A stretch of DNA of 64,000 bases from CAWKGV01 sp963849305 (lineage in GTDB: Bacteria; Pseudomonadota; Alphaproteobacteria; Acetobacterales; Acetobacteraceae): assembly GCA_963849305.1 (NCBI GenBank), contig CAWKGV010000010.1, forward strand, positions 62,001 to 126,000. Direction: 5' to 3'. Under the pieces are notes generated by a model. The model was not told where the DNA came from. It did not search any database and saw only the letters and a list, made by a program, of their open reading frames with translations. Of the stretch, positions 51,185-59,478 are shown in pieces (the first letter of the stretch is position 1; every line of letters begins with the position of its first letter). The position numbers and the translations under genes were made by a program.

Positions 51185-52873
51185 TCAGGGCGGGGGCCAT
51201 GCGCGCAGGCGGTGGCCCTGGAACAGCGCCACGCCTTCGAGCACGTGGCCCCTGTGGCGGATGGCCGCCGACGGCAACTCGTCCACGCCGGCGAACACTG
51301 GCGTCAACGCTCGGAGCGCGCGCGCGGGGTGGTCGAAGGCGAGGATCAGCATGTCATGGCCGATGAAATCGCTGGCGGGGTCATCGAAGCCGAACTGGCG
51401 TGCGTCGCGGTTGAGGCAGACCACCGTTACCTCGGGGCCAAGCGCGTACGCGACCTTGCCGGCGTCGCGCCAATCCGGCACGCCGATCACGGCGCCAGGG
51501 GCGAGCAGGCCGCGCGAGGCAAGCTCGCCACGCAGTGAAGTCCAGTCGATCGCTTCGAGGTCCGGGTCGTGCCGGGCGACGGCGGCGATGGCGGGATGCA
51601 GCCAGTCGAGCCTCACCTGAGTGGAGACGATGGCGATCACTACGAGCACGAAGGCGACCGTGGCAATCAGGGTGCGGCGGGTAATACCAACGGCCCTTAG
51701 TTCCGACTTCTCCTGGTCATGGTCGGCGAAGGCCGACCATCCACGACTTCCTCGCCGTGACGCCGAAGCAAGTCGTGGATCCTCGGCATTCGCCGAGGAT
51801 GACGGCGGGAGGCGGACGTCATGAATGCCCGGCGATCGCAGCCATGCGGCGATCCAGGCACCCAGCAGCGGGAACAGCATCAGGTAGCCGGGTGCCGCCC
51901 AGTGGAATAGGACGCGCTGGCTCGACCAGCCGGCGATCAGCACGAACGCAACGATCGGCGGGGCGCCGAGGCAGCACAACAGCCACGTGCGCCAATCCGC
52001 CGGCCCCTGGCGCAGCGCGGCCACGAATGCCGCCATCATCGGCAGCCAGATCCAGGGCAGGACGAACAGCGCCTCGCCCGAGAGTACGACGAACGGCTGG
52101 CCGGGACGAAACTGCAAGCCCGCCGCCCGGTCGCCTTGGAACGCGAACGAGGCCCAATGATGCGTGGCGTTCCAGGCCACCACGGGCGAGAACACCGCGA
52201 CTGCCACCAAACCGGCGAGGTATGGCTCTGGCCGGGCCAGCCAGCGCCGGTGCGTGGGGGCGGTCAACAGATAAAGAAACGCGCCGCCGATCGTGAGCAG
52301 AGCGGTGTATTTCGAGAACAGCGCGAGACCGGCGCAGACCCCGGCGCCGCACCACCAGCCAAGCGCCGGTCGTCCGCGCGCCGGCAGCGCATGGATCAGG
52401 CAGAGCGCAGCCCCCAGCAGCGCGCAGTCGAGCGGCCCGTCCGGCAAGACCCAGGTTCCGGTGGTGACGCCGAACACCGGCGACAGATTGAGCGCGACCG
52501 CCGCCCAGACCCCCACGCGTCGGTCCGCGACTGCCGCGCCCAGCCGGTACATGAGCCAGGTGGAGAGCGCGAACGCCAGAATGAATGGCGCACGCACCGC
52601 AAGCGGCGCCTCGGTGCCGAGCAGGTGCGCCGCCGCCCACTGCATCCACCATGAGGCCGGAGGGTGATCGAAGTAACCCAGCCGCAACACGCGCCCGGTC
52701 GCCACCATGTAGCTCTCGTCCACGCCGAGGCCGAGCGCGAAGGCGAATCCCACGCGGACCAAGCTCGCGAGAAGGATGAGAAACAGGACGGCCCGCGTCT
52801 CCGCAGCGACACGTGATGCGCCCAAAACCCCCTCTCCCGCTAGCGGGAGAGGGGGCGCTCTTCGCTCGGTCAT
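51185..52873 (-). CDS. GT39-family membrane glycosyltransferase (ArnT/PMT-like)
   Basis: 562 aa. Polyprenyl-phosphate-sugar-dependent glycosyltransferase with many membrane helices. Motifs: FALGLGVDESYMVATGRVLRLGYFDHPPASWWMQWAAAHL with the catalytic Asp-Glu region, RLGAAVADRRVGVWAAVALNLSPVF, FSKYTALLTIGGAF. Two palindromic repeats lie in the coding sequence without breaking the frame: one makes PPLPLAGEG near the N-terminus, and the other makes residues about 358-385 (SSSANAEDPRLASASRRGSR and on). ATG 52873 starts 25 bases after the FAH-family gene. The target lipid or glycan is unknown. Confidence 0.82.
   Translation of the reverse strand: MTERRAPPLPLAGEGVLGASRVAAETRAVLFLILLASLVRVGFAFALGLGVDESYMVATGRVLRLGYFDHPPASWWMQWAAAHLLGTEAPLAVRAPFILAFALSTWLMYRLGAAVADRRVGVWAAVALNLSPVFGVTTGTWVLPDGPLDCALLGAALCLIHALPARGRPALGWWCGAGVCAGLALFSKYTALLTIGGAFLYLLTAPTHRRWLARPEPYLAGLVAVAVFSPVVAWNATHHWASFAFQGDRAAGLQFRPGQPFVVLSGEALFVLPWIWLPMMAAFVAALRQGPADWRTWLLCCLGAPPIVAFVLIAGWSSQRVLFHWAAPGYLMLFPLLGAWIAAWLRSPGIHDVRLPPSSSANAEDPRLASASRRGSRGWSAFADHDQEKSELRAVGITRRTLIATVAFVLVVIAIVSTQVRLDWLHPAIAAVARHDPDLEAIDWTSLRGELASRGLLAPGAVIGVPDWRDAGKVAYALGPEVTVVCLNRDARQFGFDDPASDFIGHDMLILAFDHPARALRALTPVFAGVDELPSAAIRHRGHVLEGVALFQGHRLRAWPPP
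51719..51800. repeat. Triple-hairpin palindromic repeat inside the GT39 gene
   Basis: Three perfect 9-bp stems in a row: ATGGTCGGC/GCCGACCAT (51719-51740, loop GAAG), CCACGACTT/AAGTCGTGG (51741-51778) and ATCCTCGGC/GCCGAGGAT (51779-51800, loop ATTC). It is translated in frame as a hydrophilic insert between membrane segments. Reminiscent of Rickettsia palindromic elements and REP/BIME repeats. Confidence 0.85.
52828..52855. repeat. Perfect 28-bp palindrome in the GT39 N-terminal codons
   Basis: CCCCCTCTCCCGC, TA, then the exact complement GCGGGAGAGGGGG. Read on the minus strand it gives PPLPLAGEG, a peptide often seen where this palindrome has entered genes or start sites. Confidence 0.85.
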
Positions 52874-52898
52874 CGTCCAGGCGCGTTGGTCGTTGGCG

Positions 52899-53744
52899 CT
52901 AACCCTCGACCACACGCTGCGTCTGCACTCCGAGCCCTTCGACCGACAGCCGCATCACCTGCCCGACCTGGAGGAAGATCGGCTCCGGCTTCTTGCCGGC
53001 ACCGACGCCGGGTGGGGTGCCGGTCGAGATGATGTCGCCCGGATGCAAGGTCACGAAATGGCTGACATAGCTCACCAGCTTGCGGCCATCGAAGACCATC
53101 GTTTTCGTGGTGCCATCCTGCATCCGCTTGCCATCCACCTCGCACCAGAGGCGAAGGTTCTGCGGGTCGGGCACCTCGTCCTTGGTTACCATCCACGGCC
53201 CGGTCGGCCCGAACGTGTCGCAGCCCTTGCCCTTGTCCCAGGTGCCACCACGCTCCAACTGGAACTCCCGCTCGCTCACGTCATTGCAGACGCAATAGCC
53301 GGCGACGTGATCCATCGCCTGGTGCTCGGGCACATAGCGCGCGGTCTTGCCGATGACGATGCCCAGCTCAACCTCCCAGTCGAGCTTCTTCGACCCGCGC
53401 GGCAGCTTCACGTCGTCATTCGGGCCGCTGAACGCGCCGAGCGATTTCAGGAAAAAGATCGGCTCTTTTGGCAGCGGCATATTCGATTCTGCGGCGTGAT
53501 CGGCGTAGTTGAGGCCGATGCAGATATAGTTCACAGGCCGGGCGACGCATGGGCCGAGGCGCGCGTTCGGATCGACTTTGGGCAGGGTCTTGGGGTCGAT
53601 CGAGCGCAGCATGGCGAGCGCCGCATCTGACAGCGCGAAGCCGTCGATGTCGCGCAGCACGGCCGATAGACAGCGGATGGCGCCATCTGCGTCGAGCATT
53701 CCCGGCTTCTCGGCCCCTTGCGGACCGTAGCGCAGAACTTTCAT
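52899..53744 (-). CDS. Fumarylacetoacetate hydrolase (FAH) family protein
   Basis: 281 aa. Cleaves or decarboxylates 2,4-diketo acids, often in catabolism of aromatics or sugar acids. VNYICIGLNYADHAAESNMPLP, PIFFLKSLGAFSGPNDDVKLP, LDWEVELGIVIGKTARYVP (metal-binding Glu pair), VCNDVSEREFQLERGGTWDKGKGCDTFGPTGPWMV, and LHPGDIISTGTPPGVG are all standard for the family. The upstream gene in this direction is lldD-type, 21 bases away. Its substrate in this cluster is unknown. Confidence 0.92.
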   Translation of the reverse strand: MKVLRYGPQGAEKPGMLDADGAIRCLSAVLRDIDGFALSDAALAMLRSIDPKTLPKVDPNARLGPCVARPVNYICIGLNYADHAAESNMPLPKEPIFFLKSLGAFSGPNDDVKLPRGSKKLDWEVELGIVIGKTARYVPEHQAMDHVAGYCVCNDVSEREFQLERGGTWDKGKGCDTFGPTGPWMVTKDEVPDPQNLRLWCEVDGKRMQDGTTKTMVFDGRKLVSYVSHFVTLHPGDIISTGTPPGVGAGKKPEPIFLQVGQVMRLSVEGLGVQTQRVVEG

Positions 53745-53765
53745 TCCTGGTTCTCCCCTGATACC

Positions 53766-54965
53766 TCACACCGATGCCATCGCCAGATCGCGCAGACGGT
53801 TGCCCTCGCGGACGCCAAACAGGATGTCCGGGGTGATCTCGTCCACGCTGCGGCAGCCGGTATAGGCCATTGTCTTATCCATCTCGTTGCGCAGTACGCC
53901 AATCGCATGCACGGCGCCCTTCTCGCCGCCGACCGCCGTGCCATACAGCGTGGCGCGCCCCGTAAGCACCGCCTTGGCGCCGAGCGCCAAAGCCTTGACG
54001 ATGTCCGAACCCCGGCGGATGCCGCTGTCCAGGATCACGGTGGCACGCTCGCCCACCGCCTCGGCGATCTCCGGCAATGCGTCGATCGAGGCCACCGCGC
54101 TGTCAAGGTTGCGCCCGCCGTGGTTGGACACGATGATCCCCTCCACGCCGTACTCGATCGCCTTCACCGCGTCGTCCGGCCGGTTGATCCCCTTCACCAT
54201 CAGCACCCCCGGCCATTTGTCGCGGAAGACGCGGATATCGTCCCAGCAGAGAGAATCCTGGCGCATAGCCTCCTTCGTGCTGGCGTCACTGGTGACAGGG
54301 CGGCGATACGGGTCGGGGAAGTTCTCGTTGCGCGGCATTCCGATGGTGGCGAAGTATTTCATCAGCACCGCGCCGAACCAGCTCGGATGCAGCATGATGT
54401 CGGCGATGAAGCGCGGCGTCGGATGGAACGGCAGCAGGAACCCGTTGCGCTGATTGTATTCGCGGTTGGGCGGCACGATGGTATCGACGGTGATGATCAG
54501 CGCCTCGAACCCGTTGCGGTGCGCCCGCTCGATGAGCTGGTAGGAAAGCTCTCGCTGCTTCCAGACATAGAGCTGGAACCAGAGCCGTCCGCCCGCCTCC
54601 TTGGCGATCTTCTCCATCGAGGTCATGGCACTGGTAGCCAGGGTGAACGGCACGCGGGCGGCAGCGGCGGCCTTGGCCAATTCGAGTTCGCCCTCGTGCC
54701 AGCAAAGGCCGGCGGCGCCGGTTGGGGCGATCGCGAGCGGCATATTGGCGGGCTTGCCGAACAACGTGGTCGCCATCGTGCGACCCGAGACATCGACCAG
54801 TGCCCGGTGACGCAGCTTGATGCGTTCAATCGCCGCGCGGTTGTTGCGCAGCGCCACTTCATCCTCGGCGCCGCGATCGACGAAGTCGAATACGCCGCGC
54901 GGCAGCCGGCGCTTGGCCGCGAGCCGCAGGTCGTTGATGTTGTAGTAGCGGTCCAGGGCTGACAT
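53766..54965 (-). CDS. lldD: FMN-dependent alpha-hydroxy-acid dehydrogenase (LldD-like)
   Basis: 399 aa from ATG 54965 (MSALDRYYNINDLRLAAKRRLPRGVFDFVDRGAEDEVALRNN). Oxidises L-lactate or a similar L-2-hydroxy acid with FMN. MPLAIAPTGAAGLCWHEGELELAKAAA, LWFQLYVWKQRELSYQLIERA, LIITVDTIVPPNREYNQRNGF, KGINRPDDAVKAIEYGVEGIIVSNHGGRNLDS (catalytic His), DSGIRRGSDIVKALALGAKAVLTGR. The name lldD is by similarity; glycolate or mandelate relatives are possible. Confidence 0.88.
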   Translation of the reverse strand: MSALDRYYNINDLRLAAKRRLPRGVFDFVDRGAEDEVALRNNRAAIERIKLRHRALVDVSGRTMATTLFGKPANMPLAIAPTGAAGLCWHEGELELAKAAAAARVPFTLATSAMTSMEKIAKEAGGRLWFQLYVWKQRELSYQLIERAHRNGFEALIITVDTIVPPNREYNQRNGFLLPFHPTPRFIADIMLHPSWFGAVLMKYFATIGMPRNENFPDPYRRPVTSDASTKEAMRQDSLCWDDIRVFRDKWPGVLMVKGINRPDDAVKAIEYGVEGIIVSNHGGRNLDSAVASIDALPEIAEAVGERATVILDSGIRRGSDIVKALALGAKAVLTGRATLYGTAVGGEKGAVHAIGVLRNEMDKTMAYTGCRSVDEITPDILFGVREGNRLRDLAMASV

Positions 54966-54996
54966 CGGGCGCTTCCTCGGCGGGCTTATCGAATGG

Positions 54997-55368
54997 TCAG
55001 CGGTGTTGCCGCCGCTCCGGCAGGATGGCGCCGTCGAGCGGCAGCTTCTCGCCGAGCCAGAGTGCGTGCTGCAAGTGATCGTCACGCGGCCGGTCGGTCT
55101 CCGGGTGAACCAGGACAGTCAAGCCTTGGCGGTTCAGCGCCAGCCACGGCACGAGGGCGGGAAACACCTCGGGGGCGAATGCGACCTGGTACATCGCGGT
55201 CGGATGCGGGCCAACCGGCATGTCGTGCCAGCGTCCCATCTGAACCGTGAACCGCTCCTCGATCCATTGACGGACCCTGGCCGCGGTCTCCTTGGTGCGC
55301 GCGGGATCGTAGTAAATATGCGCGTGCCAGGCGTCGATCGCGGCGATGTCCTGTGGGGCGTTAGCCAT
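54997..55368 (-). CDS. DOPA 4,5-dioxygenase family protein
   Basis: 123 aa. WHAHIYYDPARTKETAARVRQWIEERF, MPVGPHPTAMYQVAFAPEVFPALVPWLALNRQGLTVLVHPET, DDHLQHALWLGEKLPLD: the conserved His residues fit this family, whose fungal members ring-open catechols. The bacterial versions are of uncertain function. Overlaps the acyl-CoA ligase stop by eight bases, so it is in the same operon. Confidence 0.85.
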   Translation of the reverse strand: MANAPQDIAAIDAWHAHIYYDPARTKETAARVRQWIEERFTVQMGRWHDMPVGPHPTAMYQVAFAPEVFPALVPWLALNRQGLTVLVHPETDRPRDDHLQHALWLGEKLPLDGAILPERRQHR

Positions 55369-56905
55369 GTGCTTCCTCCAGCAGCCGTTTCACCTCGCGC
55401 TTGGCGACCTTGCCGTAGCCGGATTTCGGCAGTTCCGGCCAGAATGCGAAGCGCGCCGGCCATTTGTATTTGGCAAGCAGGCCGTCGAGATGGCCAAGCA
55501 GCTCGGCGTCCGACACCGGCGCCCCGGTCACGAGCACGGCCACTCCGCACTCGCCCCATTTCGGGTGCGGCTGGCCGACCACGCACGCCTCGATCACGGC
55601 GGGATGAGTGAGCAGCGCCTCTTCGATCTCGCGCGGATACACGTTCGAGCCGCCCGAGATGTACATGTCCGAAGCCCGGCCGGTGATGTACACGAAGCCG
55701 CGCGCGTCCATGTGGCCGAGGTCGCCCGTGTGGAACCAGCCATGCGCGAACGCGGCCTCGGTCGCCTCGGGGTTACTGTAGTAGCCGGCCATTACGGCAG
55801 GGCCACGCACGCAGATCTCGCCCGTCTCGCCTTCCGTCAGACGACGCCCCTCGCCATCGAGTATCGCGACTTCCATGCCGGTGCGCGGGTAGCCGCAGCT
55901 TCCCACCGGCATGTCATCGCCGATGCTGTGCATCTCGGGCGGCAGCACGGTGATGGCGCCCGTGACCTCGCCCATACCGTAATACTGCACCAGCACCTTG
56001 CCGAGCTTGGTCAGCGCGTACCGCTGATCGGCGCGATACATCGGCGCCCCGGCGTAGATGACGTAGCGCAATGAGGAATGGTCGTAGCGATCCACCGCGT
56101 CCTGACGCGTCAGCATGGTCAGGATCGTCGGCACGGTAAACATGTTGGTGACGCGATGCCGTTCGACTAGGCGCCATGCCTCCTCGCAATCGAGCCGGTC
56201 GCCCGACAGCAGCACACTTGCCGCGCCACGCGGCGCCTGGATCAGCGCGTGGACGCCGGCGCCATGCGACAGCGGTGCGACAACGAGCGATGCATCGTGC
56301 TCGGTCGTGCCGGGGATCAGGTCGGCGAGGTGGTTGGCGATGACGAACTGCATCTGCCCATGCGTGAGTACCGCCGCTTTGGGGTGCCCTGTGGTGCCGG
56401 AGGTATAGAAGAACCAGGCAGGGTCGTTAGGATCAACGTCGGCCGGCAGCGCGATCACATCGCGGGACTGCTGGGCCAGCTCGTCCCAGGTGAGACCAGC
56501 CTCGCCGGCCAGCACGATCTCCAGCCGCATCGCGGGGTTCGCAGCGCGCGCGGCGGCGGCATGGTCGGGGAACGCGGCATCGAAGATATGCGCCGTGGCG
56601 CCGGAGGATCGCGCTAGATACGCCACCTCCGGCGGGGTGAGCCGGAAGTTGGTCGGAACCCATACCGCGCCGAGCATCCAGGCGGCCCACATGGTCTCCA
56701 GCATCGCGGTCGAGTTGCGCGCATGAACCAGGACGCGGTCGCCTTTGCGCACGCCACGCGCGGCGAGCGCCCCGCCCGCCGCCTGCGCCCGTTCGGTGAA
56801 CTCCCCCCAGGTCCAGGTCCGCTCCCGCCAGATCACCGCCGGGCGGTCGGGAAATCGCCTCGCCGTTTGCAGCAGGTGGCAGGCGAGATTCGCAGTCGGG
56901 ATCAG
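55361..56905 (-). CDS. Acyl-CoA ligase (class I adenylate-forming), probable CTG start
   Basis: About 514 aa if the CTG at 56905 is used. ATP-dependent activation of a carboxylic acid to its CoA thioester. P-loop YTSGTTGHPKAAV, YYGMGEVTGAI, GWFHTGDLGHMDARGFVYITGRASDMYISGGSNVYPREIEEAL, and the terminal Lys in PKSGYGKVAKR. Typical N-terminal sequence (IPTANLACHLLQTARRFPDR, PAVIWRERTWTWGEF) runs upstream of the first GTG (56836) with no ATG, GTG or TTG in that frame. A perfect GGAGG (56913-56917) is seven bases from CTG, and CTGA overlaps the thiolase stop. GTG 56836 is the fallback. Confidence 0.88.
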   Translation of the reverse strand: MIPTANLACHLLQTARRFPDRPAVIWRERTWTWGEFTERAQAAGGALAARGVRKGDRVLVHARNSTAMLETMWAAWMLGAVWVPTNFRLTPPEVAYLARSSGATAHIFDAAFPDHAAAARAANPAMRLEIVLAGEAGLTWDELAQQSRDVIALPADVDPNDPAWFFYTSGTTGHPKAAVLTHGQMQFVIANHLADLIPGTTEHDASLVVAPLSHGAGVHALIQAPRGAASVLLSGDRLDCEEAWRLVERHRVTNMFTVPTILTMLTRQDAVDRYDHSSLRYVIYAGAPMYRADQRYALTKLGKVLVQYYGMGEVTGAITVLPPEMHSIGDDMPVGSCGYPRTGMEVAILDGEGRRLTEGETGEICVRGPAVMAGYYSNPEATEAAFAHGWFHTGDLGHMDARGFVYITGRASDMYISGGSNVYPREIEEALLTHPAVIEACVVGQPHPKWGECGVAVLVTGAPVSDAELLGHLDGLLAKYKWPARFAFWPELPKSGYGKVAKREVKRLLEEAHG

Positions 56906-58071
56906 CGCACCGCCTCCAGGATCGAGACGTAGTTGGCCACCGCCGCGCCGCCCATGTTGTACACCCCGCCGAGATCGGCCTTCGGCAACTGCATGGCACC
57001 CGCTTGGCCGGTGAGCTGCATCGCCGTGATGGCGTGCATGGATACGCCCGTGGCGCCGATCGGATGGCCCTTCGCCTTGAGCCCGCCCGAGGGGTTCACC
57101 GGCAGCCTACCGTCCTTCGCGGTCCAGCCCTCCAGCACGGCGCGCGCGCCCTGGCCGGGCGGTGTGAGGCCCATCGCCTCGTATTCGAGCAGCTCGGCGA
57201 TGGTGAAGCAGTCGTGCGACTCCACGAATGAGAGGTCGTCGAGCTTCAGCCCCGCCGCATCCAGAGCGCGCCGCCACGCCTCCGCTCCGCCCTCGAAGCG
57301 GGTGATGTCGCGCCGGGAGATCGGCAAGTAGTCGTTGACCTGCACGGCGGCACGGAATCGGACGGCCTTGCCCAAGCCGCGCGCGGTCTCCTCGTCGGTC
57401 AGCACCAGCGCGGCGGCGCCGTCGGAGACAAGCGAGCAGTCGGTGCGCTTCAGCGGCGGCGCGACATAGGGGTTCTTCTCGCTCACGGCGCGGCAGAACT
57501 CGAACCCGAGATCCTTGCGCATCTGCGCGTACGGGTTATCGACGCCGTTCTTGTGGTTCTTGGCCGCGATCGCGGCGAGCGCGTCGGACTGGTCGCCGTA
57601 GCGTTGGAAGTAGCGTTCTGCGATCCGGCCGAACACCCCGGCGAAGCCGGCGGGGATGTCACCTTCCTCTTTCTTGTAGCAGGCGCTCAGCAGAATATCG
57701 CCGACCTGCGGACCCTTGGTGGCGGTCATCTTCTCGACGCCCACGACGAGCGCGAAGCGGCCCCGGCCGGCGGCGAGGAAGTCGCGCGCCCCGTGCACGG
57801 CGGCGGAGCCGGAGGCGCAGGCGTTCTCGAACCGTGTGGCGGGCTTAAAGCGCAGCTCCGGCAAGTGCTGCAAAACGAGCGATGCCGGGAAGTCCTGGGG
57901 CGAGAAGCCGTTGTTGAACAGGCTTACGAAACTGGCGTCGATCTCGGTCGGCGCGATCCCGGCATCGGCGAGAGCCGCGCCCGCGACGCGGCCGATCAGG
58001 CTTTCGATATCGGGGTCATCGAGCTTGCCAAACGGCGAGTGCGCCCAGCCGACGATACAGGCTTCGGTCAT
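56902..58071 (-). CDS. Thiolase (acetyl-CoA acetyltransferase, SCP-x-like)
   Basis: 389 aa from ATG 58071 (MTEACIVGWAHSPFGKLDDP). FENACASGSAAVHGARDFLAAG holds the nucleophile Cys; VESHDCFTIAELLEYEAMGL and NPSGGLKAKGHPIGATGVSMHAITAMQLTGQAG hold the catalytic His and its partner. The lack of the second Cys in the usual CGGG form and the SHDCFT motif point to the SCP-2/SCP-x group. Overlaps the ligase start by four bases. Likely cleaves a 3-ketoacyl-CoA. Confidence 0.9.
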   Translation of the reverse strand: MTEACIVGWAHSPFGKLDDPDIESLIGRVAGAALADAGIAPTEIDASFVSLFNNGFSPQDFPASLVLQHLPELRFKPATRFENACASGSAAVHGARDFLAAGRGRFALVVGVEKMTATKGPQVGDILLSACYKKEEGDIPAGFAGVFGRIAERYFQRYGDQSDALAAIAAKNHKNGVDNPYAQMRKDLGFEFCRAVSEKNPYVAPPLKRTDCSLVSDGAAALVLTDEETARGLGKAVRFRAAVQVNDYLPISRRDITRFEGGAEAWRRALDAAGLKLDDLSFVESHDCFTIAELLEYEAMGLTPPGQGARAVLEGWTAKDGRLPVNPSGGLKAKGHPIGATGVSMHAITAMQLTGQAGAMQLPKADLGGVYNMGGAAVANYVSILEAVR

Positions 58072-58105
58072 GGCGGGTCTCCTGTCGCAATCTGTTAGCG
58101 CTGTC

Positions 58106-58689
58106 TTAGCGCGGCGGGCCGCCGAAGGCGACAGGGCGACCCGCGAGCACCCGCCGCACCAGCGCCTCGCGTTCGACCCGCAAGCCGCGCCCGCGTTCAC
58201 GGACAAGATCGACGACCTCAGCCCGAGCGGTCTCGGGTATCCCGGCTGTAAGCGGCGGCTCCGGCGCGTATTCGAGTTGGAGCTGAATAGCCTCGGCCTC
58301 ATTGCGCCCGACCAGTTCGGCGACCAGCGCCAGGGCGAAATCCAGCCCCGCCGTCACGCCGCCGCCGCTCATGATGTTGCCGTCCCGAACCACGCGGCGA
58401 TCTTCCGGGATCGCCCCGAGCTGGCCCAGCAGGTCGCGGGCAGCCCAGTGCGTCGCGGCGCGCCGGCCGTCCAGCAACCCGGCAGCCGCCAGCACCAGTG
58501 CGCCCGTGCACACCGAGGTCAGGAAGCGGACGCACTCGGCCTGCCGGCGGAGGAACGAGAGCACCGCCTCGTCCTCCAGATCAGATGGACCGAGGCGCCC
58601 GGCACCTGAGCGAACACCTCATACGGCGCGGTCAGGTCCAGTTGCTGGACCTTTGGGAACACGAGCAATCCGAAATGGAGGTGGGTCAT
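58106..58689 (-). pseudogene. DJ-1/PfpI (isonitrile-hydratase-like) gene with an internal deletion
   Basis: The N-terminus reads MTHLHFGLLVFPKVQQLDLTAPYEVFAQVPGASVHLI in one frame (from ATG 58689); then the second frame resumes at LEDEAVLSFLRRQAECVRFLTSVCTGALVLAAAGLLDGRRAATHW. Relatives have some 35-40 residues between these parts. The nucleophile-elbow SVCTGA is kept, but the missing part and the frame change make it non-functional as read. An internal deletion is the simple explanation. Lies between SDR and thiolase in the operon. Confidence 0.7.
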
Positions 58690-58707
58690 GTGCAACTCCG
58701 ATCACCC

Positions 58708-59478
58708 CTAATGCGCCGTCCATCCTCCGTCCACGACAAGGCTTTGCCCGGTCATGTAGGCCGATGCGTCCGATGCCAGGAACACCGCCGCGCCGACCAT
58801 GTCCCTGGTCTCGCCGAACCGCCCGAGCGGGGTATGGTCCAGGAACGGCCTGCCCAGTGTCTCGTGATGCAGCAGCCCGGAGGTCAGCTCGGTGTCCACA
58901 TAGCCGGGCGCGAGACAGTTCACCCGCACGCCGCGCTTGGCCCAATCGAGTGCCAGCGCCTTGGTCATCAGCTCCACGCCGCCCTTGGTGGCGCAATAGG
59001 GCACCGAGCGCGTCAGGCCGACATGGCCGGCGACCGAACTGATGTTGACGATCGAGCCCGCGCCACGCTCGGCCATCGCCGCGCCGATATGCTTGCAGCA
59101 CAGGAACACGCCGGTCAGGTTCACGTCCACGATCGCCTGCCACTCGGCGAGGCTCGTCTTCTCGATCGTCTTCCAGATCGGGTTGATGCCGGCGTTGTTC
59201 ACCAGCACATCGATCCGGCCGAACCGCGCCAGCGCCGCATCGCGCAGCGCGAGCACGTCCGGCTCGCGCGCCACGTCGGCGACATGCACCGCGGCCGTTC
59301 CGCGCCCGCCTGAGATCCCCGCCGCCACCTCGTCCAGCGTGGCCTGCGTGCGCCCGCTCAGCACCACCTGCGCGCCGAAGCCGGCGAGTACCTCGGCGAT
59401 CCCGCGCCCAATCCCGCGCCCCGCACCGGTTACGATCGCGACTTTGCTGGACAGATCGAACAGCTCGGCCGGGTTCAC
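58708..59478 (-). CDS. Short-chain dehydrogenase/reductase
   Basis: 256 aa. Classical SDR: AIVTGAGRGIGRGIAEVLAGFGAQVVLSGRT (NAD(P) site), VLVNNAGINPIWKTIEK, SIVNISSVAGHVGLTRSVPYCATKGGVELMTKAL (catalytic Ser, Tyr, Lys), LAPGYVDTELT, FLASDASAYMTGQSLVVDGGWTAH. The ATG overlaps the acyl-CoA dehydrogenase stop by four bases. Could be a 3-hydroxyacyl-CoA dehydrogenase, as with its neighbours in a beta-oxidation-like route. Confidence 0.92.
   Translation of the reverse strand: MNPAELFDLSSKVAIVTGAGRGIGRGIAEVLAGFGAQVVLSGRTQATLDEVAAGISGGRGTAAVHVADVAREPDVLALRDAALARFGRIDVLVNNAGINPIWKTIEKTSLAEWQAIVDVNLTGVFLCCKHIGAAMAERGAGSIVNISSVAGHVGLTRSVPYCATKGGVELMTKALALDWAKRGVRVNCLAPGYVDTELTSGLLHHETLGRPFLDHTPLGRFGETRDMVGAAVFLASDASAYMTGQSLVVDGGWTAH

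Noticed and set aside
52870..53196. Arg/Gly-rich frame opposite or within the FAH-family gene
   Set aside because: Shadow frame; the FAH reading has complete family motifs.
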